13,869 nucleotides of DNA, from positions 1 through 13,869 of the forward strand of contig CAMLNB010000087.1 of the NCBI GenBank assembly GCA_946481205.1, read 5' to 3'. Positions 1 to 7,184 of the stretch are shown in pieces. A program made the position numbers and the translations under genes. Numbering within the stretch: the first letter of the stretch is position 1; the number at the start of each line of letters is the position of its first letter. The notes below the pieces were generated by a model. The model had not been told where the DNA came from, ran no database searches, and worked only from the letters and a program-made list of their open reading frames with translations. This DNA is from an uncultured Kangiella sp. (lineage in GTDB: Bacteria; Pseudomonadota; Gammaproteobacteria; Enterobacterales; DSM-103792).

Positions 1-753
1 TGCAAATCGCAGAAGCTGATGCCGCTTGGCGCCGGTACCGAACGCATCGAGAACGCGCTGCACCGGCATTTTCCGGAAGTGCCGGTCGCCCGCATTGATC
101 GCGACACTACCCGCGGCCGCGACAGCATGAGCAAATGGGTCGAGGCGATCAAAGCCAACCGTTATCGCATCCTGCTCGGCACCCAGATGCTCGCCAAAGG
201 TCACGACTTTCCCGGCGTCACGCTGTCGGCGCTGCTGGATGTCGATGGCGCGCTGTTCGCCAGCGATTTCCGCGCGCCGGAGCGCTTCGCCCAGCTGGTC
301 ACTCAGGTTGCCGGTCGTGCTGGCCGCGGTGACCGACCCGGCGAAGTGCTGCTGCAGACCCACCACCCCGAGCATCCGCTGCTGACCACGCTGATGGCCG
401 GCGGCTACCCGGCATTTGCCGAGCTGGCGTTGGCCGAGCGGGAGAACCAGCAGCTGCCGCCGTATGCGCCGCAGGTGCTGATCCGGGCGGAGGCCGGCCA
501 GATGGCAGTGGCCGAGGCGCTGCTGGTCCGGGTCCGCACCGAATTGTCTGCGGCTGGCCTGATGGCGCTTGGCCCGGTGCCGGCGCCGCAGGCGCTGCGC
601 GCCGGCCGCTACCGCAGCCAGCTGTTGATAGAAGGCGGCCCGCGCTCGGCGCTGCAAGCCGCGCTGACTCGGCTGCTGCCCCAGCTCGAAACCTGGCCGG
701 AAGCTCGCAAGGCGCGCTGGTCGGTCGATGTCGATCCGCAGGAGATGGTCTGA
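1..753 (+). CDS. priA: Primosomal protein N' (replication restart helicase PriA), 3' part
   Basis: PriA is a superfamily 2 DNA helicase that binds stalled or collapsed forks and reloads the replisome. The window opens inside the gene, so only about the last 250 residues are present (E. coli PriA has about 730). The first codon is a Cys that aligns with the last zinc-binding Cys of the family (E. coli CGSTHLVPVG, here CKSQKLMPLG). Then come the C-terminal helicase motifs: RIDRDTT, the block GTQMLAKGHDFP, LLDVDGALF, and motif VI QVAGRAGR, followed by the conserved LQTHHPEHPLL. The protein ends with the family's usual C-terminal strand, WSVDVDP. The reading frame is open to the window edge, and no frameshift is seen. 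A likely terminator follows at 830-865, so priA probably ends its own transcript. Confidence 0.97.
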   Translation, partial: CKSQKLMPLGAGTERIENALHRHFPEVPVARIDRDTTRGRDSMSKWVEAIKANRYRILLGTQMLAKGHDFPGVTLSALLDVDGALFASDFRAPERFAQLVTQVAGRAGRGDRPGEVLLQTHHPEHPLLTTLMAGGYPAFAELALAERENQQLPPYAPQVLIRAEAGQMAVAEALLVRVRTELSAAGLMALGPVPAPQALRAGRYRSQLLIEGGPRSALQAALTRLLPQLETWPEARKARWSVDVDPQEMV

Positions 754-829
754 GACCAGCTGCTACGGCAATCGGGCCCGCTCCCCCTAACACCAGTCCC
801 CCAAGTCCCCGCCTTCGGTCGACGGCCCC

Positions 830-865
830 TAGCCGGAAATGGTCTAATAGCCGGCTAAGTTTTTT
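830..865 (+). terminator. Likely Rho-independent terminator after priA
   Basis: TAGCCGG at 830-836 pairs perfectly with CCGGCTA at 851-857 (7 bp, 14-nt loop). A run of six T at 860-865 follows after a two-base gap. It lies 77 nt past the priA stop and 71 nt before the argS start, the right place to separate the two. The loop is longer than in most strong terminators, which lowers confidence. Just upstream, 781-811 is very rich in C and poor in G, as Rho-loading sites often are. Confidence 0.55.
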
Positions 866-936
866 CCAAATTGTTCGGGCTTTTTCGCCATTTGCCGGCC
901 CGCCCGACTCCCCCTGACGTAACCGCGAAGACCACG

Positions 937-2697
937 ATGAAAGAGATTGTCGAAACCCTCGTTGCCCAAGGCCTGCAGACGCTGGCTGCCCAGGGCGTGC
1001 TGACCTTGCCGGACGGCCTGCGCTACACGGTCGAGCGCACCCGCGATCCGTCGCACGGGGATTTCGCCAGCAACGTCGCGATGGTGCTCGGCAAAGCAGC
1101 CGGCATGGCGCCGCGTGCGTTCGCGGAAAAACTGATCGCGGCGTTGCCGCAATCGGCGCAGCTCGCCAAGGTCGATATCGCCGGTCCGGGCTTTATCAAC
1201 TTCACGCTGGTCGCCGGTCACCAGTTTGCGATTGTCAAAACCATTCACGAGAAAAAAGCCGCGTTTGCTCGGCCGAACATCGGCAACGGCGCGAAAGTGT
1301 TGATCGAGTTCGTCTCGGCGAATCCAACCGGTCCGATGCACGTCGGTCACGGTCGCGGCGCTGCGTACGGTTCGGCGCTCGCCAATGTGATGGCGGCGAC
1401 CGGCTATCAGGTCGAGCGCGAGTATTACATCAACGACGCCGGCCGCCAGGCTGATGTGCTGGCGGTGTCGTTGTGGCTGCGCTATCTGGAATTGCTCGGC
1501 GAGAAAGTCGCGATCCCGTCGCGCGCTTATCCCAGCAACTATGTCATCGACAATGCCAAGCTGTTGCTCGAGAAATACGGCGACAAATTCAAGCGCCCGT
1601 ACGCCGATCTGATCCGTGATGTGCCGGCCGACAGCAATGAAGACGGTGATGCCGCCAAGATCGTCAAAGAGAAGCACCTCGATGCGCTGATCGAACGCAC
1701 CAAGCAATTGCTCGGCGCCGATTACCGCACCGTGCAAGATTGCGGCCTGAACGAGCAGCTCGGCGCGATCAAAGGCACACTCGAAAAACTGAACGTCAAG
1801 TTCGATCGCTGGTATTCCGAACGCACACTGGTCGACACCGGCGCGGTCGAATCGGCCTTGAAGCGCCTGCGCGAGAAGGACGCCGTTTATGAAAAAGACG
1901 GGGCGATATGGCTCAAGACGGAGGCCTATGGCGATGAGAAGGATCGCGTGCTGATCAAGAAAGACGGTGCGCTGACTTACTTCACCCCGGATATCGCCTA
2001 TCACCTCGACAAACTCGATCGCGGCTACGACTTGCTGATCGACGTCTGGGGTGCCGATCACCACGGCTACATCGCCCGGATGCGCGCGGCCATCGAACAG
2101 CTGTCCGGCAAGGGCAAGCAATTCCATGTCGCGCTGATTCAATTCGTCACGCTGTCCTCGGGCCGGATGGGCAAGCGCAGTGGCAACTTTGTCACGCTCA
2201 ACGATCTGATCGACGAGGCCGGCGCCGATGCGACCCGCTTCTTCTACCTGACCCGGTCGCCGGAGCAGCATCTGGAGTTTGACATCGAGCTGGCGCGTTC
2301 GCAGAGCAAGGACAACCCGGTTTACTACATTCAATACGCCCACGCCCGGATCTGCTCGGTGTTCCGCAACGCGGTCGAAAAAGATCTGAGCTACGACGCT
2401 GCGCTCGGCCTGAACGAAATCGGCAAGCTCGACCACCCGAAAGCGGGCGACGTCGCGGTGCGCCTGGCGCAGTATCCGGAGATGTTGGCGGCCGCTGCGC
2501 GTAACGAAGCGCCGCATATGCTGACCCATTACCTGAACGATCTCGCGACCGATTTCCACAGCTGGTACAACGACGACAAAGTGCTGGTCGACGATGCTGT
2601 CGCGCGTAATACCCGGATGGTGCTGTGCGAAGCCGCCCGTATCGTCTTGGCCGATGGTCTTTCCATGCTCGGCGTTTCCGCGCCGGAACAGATGTAA
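937..2697 (+). CDS. argS: Arginine-tRNA ligase
   Basis: This class I aminoacyl-tRNA synthetase charges tRNA-Arg with arginine in the cytoplasm. The N-terminal tRNA D-loop-recognition domain spans about residues 1-90. The catalytic Rossmann fold begins near FVSANPTGP and carries HVGH at 135-138, the HIGH signature. The KMSK-like loop is degenerate, MGKRSGN starting at 411, as in many ArgS proteins. The C-terminal anticodon-binding domain starts near YYIQYAHARICSVFRN and ends with the typical LGVSAPEQM. The length of 586 residues is close to the 577 of E. coli. I chose ATG 937 because the protein then starts like the family (MKEIVETL). An in-frame TTG at 871 would add 22 residues that look like no known extension. 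No strong ribosome-binding site precedes 937. The SPOR gene follows after 18 nt, so they are probably cotranscribed. Confidence 0.97.
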   Translation: MKEIVETLVAQGLQTLAAQGVLTLPDGLRYTVERTRDPSHGDFASNVAMVLGKAAGMAPRAFAEKLIAALPQSAQLAKVDIAGPGFINFTLVAGHQFAIVKTIHEKKAAFARPNIGNGAKVLIEFVSANPTGPMHVGHGRGAAYGSALANVMAATGYQVEREYYINDAGRQADVLAVSLWLRYLELLGEKVAIPSRAYPSNYVIDNAKLLLEKYGDKFKRPYADLIRDVPADSNEDGDAAKIVKEKHLDALIERTKQLLGADYRTVQDCGLNEQLGAIKGTLEKLNVKFDRWYSERTLVDTGAVESALKRLREKDAVYEKDGAIWLKTEAYGDEKDRVLIKKDGALTYFTPDIAYHLDKLDRGYDLLIDVWGADHHGYIARMRAAIEQLSGKGKQFHVALIQFVTLSSGRMGKRSGNFVTLNDLIDEAGADATRFFYLTRSPEQHLEFDIELARSQSKDNPVYYIQYAHARICSVFRNAVEKDLSYDAALGLNEIGKLDHPKAGDVAVRLAQYPEMLAAAARNEAPHMLTHYLNDLATDFHSWYNDDKVLVDDAVARNTRMVLCEAARIVLADGLSMLGVSAPEQM

Positions 2698-2715
2698 GCG
2701 AGCAGCAGAACCGAC

Positions 2716-3297
2716 ATGGCAGCAAAAAAAAGCAATAGCAGTAGCAAAAGCAGCGGCAGCAGCACCGGTCGGGTGCTGCTGATCGGCGTGATCCTTGGCT
2801 TCATTCTGGGCTTTGTCAGTCACTGGTGGTTTGCCGATACCTTCTCGAACGCCAAGGAGCTGGTCGCGCATGCCAAATCAGTTGGTGGCGACAAGAACGA
2901 ACCGGCGGCCAAGCCGACCAGCAAAGTCGACAAAAAAGCGGCCGACAGCAAATACAAACCGTTGAAAGTCGATCCGCAAACCGAAGCCGAGTGGAGCTTC
3001 CACGAATTGCTGGAAGAAAAAGTCGACGGCACACCGACACAGCCGAAAACCAACGGCACCGCAACGGCCAAGAGCTATGTCATGGGCTGCGCCGCTTTCG
3101 GCGCGCAAGAAAAGGCCGAGACAATGAAGGCGCAGATCGCGTTTGCTGGCCTACAGGCAGAAGTCAAACCGGTGACCAACAAGGCGGGTGCCCGTTTGTT
3201 CCGTGTTCAGCTCGGGCCGTATGCCAACAAAACGACCGCTGAAGCGGACAAGAGAAAGCTGGCGGACGCTGGCATTACCACCTGCCAGATCTGGTAA
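2716..3297 (+). CDS. SPOR-domain protein, single-pass membrane anchored (FtsN-like position)
   Basis: SPOR domains bind septal peptidoglycan stripped of stem peptides and bring proteins to the division site. This 193-residue protein has a short Lys/Ser-rich cytoplasmic tail (residues 1-19), one membrane helix (about 20-39, rich in Leu, Ile, Gly), a charged Lys-rich linker (about 45-115), and a C-terminal SPOR domain (about 119-193) with the usual pattern of an aromatic near its start and [11 protein letters not shown] near its end. The topology is therefore N-in, C-periplasmic. The same slot between argS and hslV is filled by a SPOR gene in Pseudomonas, and ftsN lies next to hslVU in E. coli. 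Essential FtsN has membrane-proximal functional segments that I cannot recognise here, so I call it only FtsN-like. Eight consecutive A bases at 2724-2731 encode the early Lys codons. Confidence 0.88.
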   Translation: MAAKKSNSSSKSSGSSTGRVLLIGVILGFILGFVSHWWFADTFSNAKELVAHAKSVGGDKNEPAAKPTSKVDKKAADSKYKPLKVDPQTEAEWSFHELLEEKVDGTPTQPKTNGTATAKSYVMGCAAFGAQEKAETMKAQIAFAGLQAEVKPVTNKAGARLFRVQLGPYANKTTAEADKRKLADAGITTCQIW

Positions 3298-3323
3298 GCC
3301 GATACGGATTCAGGAGCTATTCG

Positions 3324-3866
3324 ATGGCGATGGAACAAATGCACGGCACCACCATTGTTTCGGTACGACGCAATGGCGTCGTTGTCGTCGGTGGTGACGG
3401 CCAAGTCACGCTCGGCAACACCGTGATGAAAGGTAATGCCAGAAAAGTTCGCCGAATCTTTGGCGGCAAGGTCATTGCCGGTTTTGCCGGCGGCACCGCC
3501 GACGCGTTCACCTTGTTCGAACGCTTCGAGCAGAAGCTCGAACAACACAATGGCCAGCTGACCCGCGCCGCCGTCGAACTCGCCAAAGATTGGCGCACCG
3601 ACCGGATGCTGCGTCGGCTTGAAGCCCTGCTGATCGTCGCCGACAAAACCGATTCCTTAATCATCACCGGTAACGGCGACGTCGTGCAGACGGACAACAA
3701 TCTGCTGGCGATCGGTTCCGGCGGTCCCTATGTGCAGGCAGCGGCGACTGCATTGTTGGAAAACACCGAGCTGAGCGCGCGCGAGATTGTCGAGAAAAGC
3801 CTGAACATCGCCGGCGATATCTGCATTTACACCAATCGCAGTTTGACCATTGAAGAGTTGAGCTAA
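3324..3866 (+). CDS. hslV: ATP-dependent protease subunit HslV (ClpQ)
   Basis: HslV is the proteasome-like threonine peptidase. Two stacked hexamers form the degradation chamber, fed by HslU. The precursor has 180 residues. The predicted mature protein starts at Thr9 (TTIVSVRR) after the propeptide MAMEQMHG. Counting from that Thr, the family's catalytic Asp17 and Lys33 are both in place (GGDGQVTLG, and the Lys of KGNARK). GNGDVV and the C-terminal region [12 protein letters not shown] also fit the family. AGGAG at 3312-3316 sits 7 nt before ATG 3324 and supports this start over ATG 3330, which would leave a six-residue propeptide. E. coli removes only Met, so the leader here is longer. hslU follows 70 nt downstream, with a hairpin between them. 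Confidence 0.97.
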   Translation: MAMEQMHGTTIVSVRRNGVVVVGGDGQVTLGNTVMKGNARKVRRIFGGKVIAGFAGGTADAFTLFERFEQKLEQHNGQLTRAAVELAKDWRTDRMLRRLEALLIVADKTDSLIITGNGDVVQTDNNLLAIGSGGPYVQAAATALLENTELSAREIVEKSLNIAGDICIYTNRSLTIEELS

Positions 3867-3871
3867 TCGCT

Positions 3872-3889
3872 TCCTCCCCGTGAGGAGGA
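3872..3889 (+). other. Small hairpin between hslV and hslU
   Basis: TCCTCC at 3872-3877 pairs with GGAGGA at 3884-3889 around a six-base loop. It begins 6 nt after the hslV stop. No T-tract follows, so it is unlikely to terminate. The 3' arm is itself a strong Shine-Dalgarno-like sequence held in a stem, but it lies 47 nt before the chosen hslU start. A role in mRNA processing, stability or tuning HslU relative to HslV is possible but inferred. Confidence 0.4.
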
Positions 3890-3936
3890 GCAGAACATCC
3901 GCACTTGTCATGAGTCGGAAGCTGCAGGAGAGAGTT

Positions 3937-5271
3937 GTGTCCGACACCATCACCCCGATGACCCCGCGTGAGATCGTCCATGAGCTGGACAAGCACATTG
4001 TTGGTCAGCAGGCGGCCAAGCGCGCCGTTGCCATTGCGCTGCGCAATCGTTGGCGCCGAATGAATGTGGCTGGCGAGCTGCGCAACGAGATCACCCCGAA
4101 AAATATCCTGATGATCGGCCCGACCGGCGTCGGCAAAACCGAAATTGCTCGTCGGCTCGCGAAGCTCGCCAACGCGCCGTTCATCAAGGTTGAAGCAACC
4201 AAGTTCACCGAAGTCGGTTATGTCGGCAAGGATGTCGATACCATCATCCGCGATCTGGTTGATGTTGCCGTCAAGCTGGTCCGCGAACAGGAAGTTGCCA
4301 AAGTCAGGCACCGCGCCGCCGACGCCGCCGAAGAGCGCGTGCTCGATGCGCTGTTGCCACCGCCGCGCGGCTTCAACGACGTCAACACCGATAGCAAGAC
4401 CGACTCCAATACCCGGCAGATCTTCCGCAAGAAATTGCGCGAGGGTCAGCTCGATGACAAAGAGATCGAACTGAACCTTGCCGGCCCGGCCATGAATGTC
4501 GAGATCATGACCCCTCCGGGCATGGAAGAAATGACCTCGCAGCTGCAGAGCTTGTTCCAAGGCTTGCAACCAAACAAGACGCAAACACGCAAGCTCAAGA
4601 TCGCTGACGCGATGAAGCTGCTGACCGAAGAAGAAGCCGAGAAGCTGATCAATCAGGAAGATCTGAAGCAGATCGCGGTGCAAGCGGTTGAGCAGAACGG
4701 CATTGTCTTCATCGACGAAATCGACAAGGTCGCCCGCCGCAGCGAATACGCCGGCGCCGATGTCTCGCGTGAAGGCGTCCAGCGCGATCTGTTGCCGCTG
4801 ATCGAAGGCTGCACTGTCAGCACCAAGTTCGGCATGGTCCGTACCGACCATGTGTTGTTCATCGCCAGCGGCGCATTCAGCTTCGCCAAGCCGTCCGATC
4901 TGATTCCGGAGCTGCAAGGCCGCTTGCCGATCCGCGTTGAGCTGAAAGCGCTGAAGGTTGAAGACTTTGTTCGCATCCTGACCGAGCCGGATGCCGCGCT
5001 GACCAAGCAATACAGCGCGTTGCTCGCGACCGAAGGCGTCACGCTGACGTTTACAGATGATGGCATTCGCCGGCTGGCCGAGATTGCCTACGCGGTCAAC
5101 GAGAGCACCGAGAACATCGGTGCCCGTCGCCTGCACACGGTGATGGAGCGGCTGCTGGAAGATGTCTCGTTCGATGCCAAGCAAGGCGCGGTCACGGTCG
5201 ATGCCGCGTTTGTCGACAAGCAGCTTGGCGAGCTGTCGCGTAACGAAGATTTGAGTCGGTACATCCTGTGA
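3937..5271 (+). CDS. hslU: HslU (ClpY), AAA+ unfoldase of the HslVU protease
   Basis: HslU forms the hexameric ring that unfolds substrates using ATP and threads them into HslV. The 444 residues (E. coli 443) show the N-terminal [17 protein letters not shown], Walker A GPTGVGKT (61-68), pore loop GYVG (94-97), a variable I-domain (about 110-240), Walker [16 protein letters not shown], sensor-2 region GARRLHT, and the C-terminal tail DLSRYIL that docks between HslV subunits. I chose GTG 3937 because AGGAG at 3926-3930 lies 6 nt upstream and the protein then starts like E. coli HslU. An earlier ATG at 3910 and GTG at 3880 are in frame but would add residues absent from the family, and the latter overlaps the hairpin. 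The stop overlaps the next start by 4 nt (GTGA), so the genes are coupled. Confidence 0.97.
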   Translation: MSDTITPMTPREIVHELDKHIVGQQAAKRAVAIALRNRWRRMNVAGELRNEITPKNILMIGPTGVGKTEIARRLAKLANAPFIKVEATKFTEVGYVGKDVDTIIRDLVDVAVKLVREQEVAKVRHRAADAAEERVLDALLPPPRGFNDVNTDSKTDSNTRQIFRKKLREGQLDDKEIELNLAGPAMNVEIMTPPGMEEMTSQLQSLFQGLQPNKTQTRKLKIADAMKLLTEEEAEKLINQEDLKQIAVQAVEQNGIVFIDEIDKVARRSEYAGADVSREGVQRDLLPLIEGCTVSTKFGMVRTDHVLFIASGAFSFAKPSDLIPELQGRLPIRVELKALKVEDFVRILTEPDAALTKQYSALLATEGVTLTFTDDGIRRLAEIAYAVNESTENIGARRLHTVMERLLEDVSFDAKQGAVTVDAAFVDKQLGELSRNEDLSRYIL

Positions 5272-5654
5272 GTAGCGCCACGCCAACCGCCATTCATCTG
5301 CACAAAGCTTCGCGCAAACTGGAAATCCAGTTTGCTGATGGCCGGGTGTTTATGCTCGATGCCGAGTATCTGCGGGTGCATTCGCCGTCGGCGGAAGTGC
5401 GCGGCCATGGCGTCGGCCAGGAAGTGCTGGTGTTTGGCAAGAAAACGGTCGGTATCAATACGCTCGAACCGGTCGGCCAGTACGCCGTCAAGATCGTCTT
5501 CGATGATGGTCATGACAGCGGTCTCTACACTTGGCAATACTTGTATGAACTTGGCAGCGAATACGAACAGAAGTGGCAGACGTATTTGAATCGATTGCAG
5601 CAGGCCGGGCAGTCGCGCGAACCGGTGACAGAGCCGCTGTTCAAGCCGCTGTAG
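5268..5654 (+). CDS. DUF971 protein (gamma-butyrobetaine hydroxylase-like N-terminal domain)
   Basis: This 128-residue protein is made almost entirely of one DUF971 domain (about residues 8-95). Family traits include LEIQFADG, the segment [14 protein letters not shown] and the region [24 protein letters not shown] cut by the conserved YTWQYLYEL. In eukaryotes this domain forms the N-terminus of gamma-butyrobetaine hydroxylase, and it is also fused to Mrp-type Fe-S carriers such as plant HCF101. The free-standing bacterial form has no settled function that I know. A gene of this family directly follows hslU in Pseudomonas too. Start GTG 5268 overlaps the hslU stop by 4 nt and lacks a strong ribosome-binding site of its own, so translation probably depends on coupling. 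The C-terminal 30 residues are polar and not conserved-looking. Confidence 0.9.
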   Translation: MSSATPTAIHLHKASRKLEIQFADGRVFMLDAEYLRVHSPSAEVRGHGVGQEVLVFGKKTVGINTLEPVGQYAVKIVFDDGHDSGLYTWQYLYELGSEYEQKWQTYLNRLQQAGQSREPVTEPLFKPL

Positions 5655-5663
5655 AAAATTTCC

Positions 5664-5727
5664 TGTACGAGCGGCGTTGGGCGCGATGGATTCACTTGAA
5701 AAAATCGCGGCCAAGGCCGCTCCTACA
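5664..5727. repeat. REP-like inverted pair (REPIN/BIME-type element)
   Basis: Two 24-nt arms face each other. The left arm at 5664-5687 starts TGTACGAGCGGC, and the right arm at 5704-5727 ends GCCGCTCCTACA. They are separated by a 16-nt spacer. The reverse complement of the right arm matches the left arm at 21 of 24 positions. The right arm holds its own short palindrome, GCGGCC-AA-GGCCGC, at 5707-5720. The ending CCGCTCCTACA closely resembles known Pseudomonas REP sequences. REP pairs of this sort are moved by RAYT transposases (TnpA_REP) encoded elsewhere, and none is in this window. The element fills most of the 117-nt gap between the DUF971 gene and ubiE. It could stabilise the upstream mRNA or limit read-through. 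Confidence 0.8.
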
Positions 5728-5771
5728 AAAAACGCTTGCCGAAGTCGTTCGGTTCGGCACAGGAAACAGAC

Positions 5772-6551
5772 ATGACAGAGCAACAGGACCAGCGCGGTTC
5801 AACGAGCACAGAGCAGACCACGCACTTCGGTTACAAGACCGTCGCGACCGATGAAAAGCAGAAGCTGGTCGCTGGCGTATTTCATTCGGTTGCCCAGAAA
5901 TACGACATCATGAACGACGTGATGTCGTTCGGTGTGCACCGGTTGTGGAAGCGCTACACGCTCGACATGGCGCAAATCCGGCCCGGCATGCAGATCCTCG
6001 ATCTGGCGGGCGGCACTGGCGATCTGGCCGCGCTGTTCAGCCCGCGGGTCGGCCCGACCGGCAAAGTGGTCTGCGCCGATATCAATAGCTCGATGCTCAA
6101 TGTCGGTCGCGACAAGCTGACCGATCTCGGCCTGACCGGTAATCTCGAATTTGTCCAGGCCAATGCCGAATGCCTGCCATTTGCCGACAACCAATTTGAT
6201 GTGCTGACCATTGCTTTTGGTTTGCGCAATGTCACCGACAAGGACAAGGCACTGGCCTCGATGTGCCGGGTGCTGAAGCCAGGCGGCCGCTTGCTGGTGC
6301 TGGAATTCTCCAAACCACAGCACGATTGGCTCAGCAAGGTTTATGACGTCTATTCGTTTTCGCTGCTACCGAAGATGGGCAAGCTGATCGCTAATGACGA
6401 AGACAGCTACCGTTATCTCGCCGAATCGATCCGCATGCATCCGGATCAGGAAACGCTGAAGCAGATGACACTGAATGCCGGCTTTGATCGCTGCGAGGTG
6501 TTCAACCTGACCGGTGGCATCGTCGCGCTGCACCGCGCGTTCAAGGCTTGA
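5772..6551 (+). CDS. ubiE: Ubiquinone/menaquinone biosynthesis C-methyltransferase UbiE
   Basis: UbiE is an S-adenosylmethionine-dependent enzyme that adds the ring C-methyl group in ubiquinone synthesis (and in menaquinone synthesis where present). The 259 residues (E. coli 251) show the family N-terminal block [22 protein letters not shown] region (31-49), SAM-binding motif I DLAGGTG (77-83), the acidic residue of motif II in [26 protein letters not shown] split over motifs IV-V, and [15 protein letters not shown]. The C-terminus [12 protein letters not shown] is typical. ATG 5772 has AGGAAA at 5761-5766 just upstream. An in-frame TTG at 5736 would add 12 residues, partly encoded next to the REP pair, and is rejected. 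ubiJ follows after 18 nt. Confidence 0.97.
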   Translation: MTEQQDQRGSTSTEQTTHFGYKTVATDEKQKLVAGVFHSVAQKYDIMNDVMSFGVHRLWKRYTLDMAQIRPGMQILDLAGGTGDLAALFSPRVGPTGKVVCADINSSMLNVGRDKLTDLGLTGNLEFVQANAECLPFADNQFDVLTIAFGLRNVTDKDKALASMCRVLKPGGRLLVLEFSKPQHDWLSKVYDVYSFSLLPKMGKLIANDEDSYRYLAESIRMHPDQETLKQMTLNAGFDRCEVFNLTGGIVALHRAFKA

Positions 6552-6569
6552 CGCAAAAAGGAACTGGCC

Positions 6570-7184
6570 ATGCTGCCGCTACCGATGCTGCAAATGCTGG
6601 AGCCCGCGCTGAATCGGGTGTTGGCGCTCGATCCGGCCAGCGCCAGTCGCATGGCGGCGCTGGCGGGTAAGCCTCTGCGGGTTGTGCTGTTGCCCATGAA
6701 CAGCAGCATCACGTTGAAAGTCGAAACCGATCAGCTGCGTTTTGCCAGTGCTGACGAAGCCGCCAGCATTACCTTGACGGGCAGCCTGCAGGATTTTCTG
6801 CAGGCCGCGGCAAATCGCGGCGAACTGAGCGCCGGCAGCTTGCAGGTGCAAGGTGATGTTGGTGCAGCGCAGCGCTGGCAGCAATTCTTCACCGATCTGC
6901 AACCGGACTGGGAGGAAGAGCTGTCCCGTTATCTCGGTGATATTGCCGGACCCCAGTTGGCCAATGTTCTGCGCGCGATAACGGCGTGGCTCAAACAGGC
7001 GCTGAGTCAGCTGCAGCAAACCGGCGTGGAATACCTGCAAGAAGAATCACGCGTGCTGGTGGCGCCGGCGGAGCTACAGGCGTTCCTGAGTGAGGTCGAT
7101 CGTTTGCGCGATGATGCCGAGCGATTGCTGCAAAAAGCGCGGCTACAGCGGCCTTATTTACAAGATCCGGGAGCAAAACAGTGA
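6570..7184 (+). CDS. ubiJ: Ubiquinone biosynthesis accessory factor UbiJ (SCP2 domain)
   Basis: UbiJ binds lipid intermediates through an SCP2 sterol-carrier-like domain and helps hold together the soluble ubiquinone-synthesis complex. The 204 residues (E. coli 201) have an SCP2 domain at about 15-120, with a strand-rich region followed by [18 protein letters not shown], split by the typical turn, and then WQQFF. The C-terminal half is largely helical and amphipathic, as in UbiJ, and ends with a heptad-like segment around [18 protein letters not shown]. Position between ubiE and ubiB is diagnostic. AAGGA at 6558-6562 lies 7 nt before ATG 6570. The stop overlaps the ubiB start by 4 nt (GTGA). 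Confidence 0.93.
   Translation: MLPLPMLQMLEPALNRVLALDPASASRMAALAGKPLRVVLLPMNSSITLKVETDQLRFASADEAASITLTGSLQDFLQAAANRGELSAGSLQVQGDVGAAQRWQQFFTDLQPDWEEELSRYLGDIAGPQLANVLRAITAWLKQALSQLQQTGVEYLQEESRVLVAPAELQAFLSEVDRLRDDAERLLQKARLQRPYLQDPGAKQ

Noticed and set aside
844..2871. A 675-codon open frame on the minus strand covering argS
   Set aside because: It is the mirror of a GC-rich, strongly conserved argS gene. Its translation matches no family that I recognise, and it also crosses the argS/SPOR boundary.
3664..5286. A 540-codon open frame on the minus strand covering hslU
   Set aside because: It is an antisense shadow of hslU caused by codon bias. All recognisable motifs are on the plus strand.
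5736..5771. Extended UbiE start at TTG 5736
   Set aside because: The extra 12 residues border the REP pair and are not part of the family. ATG 5772 has a good ribosome-binding site.
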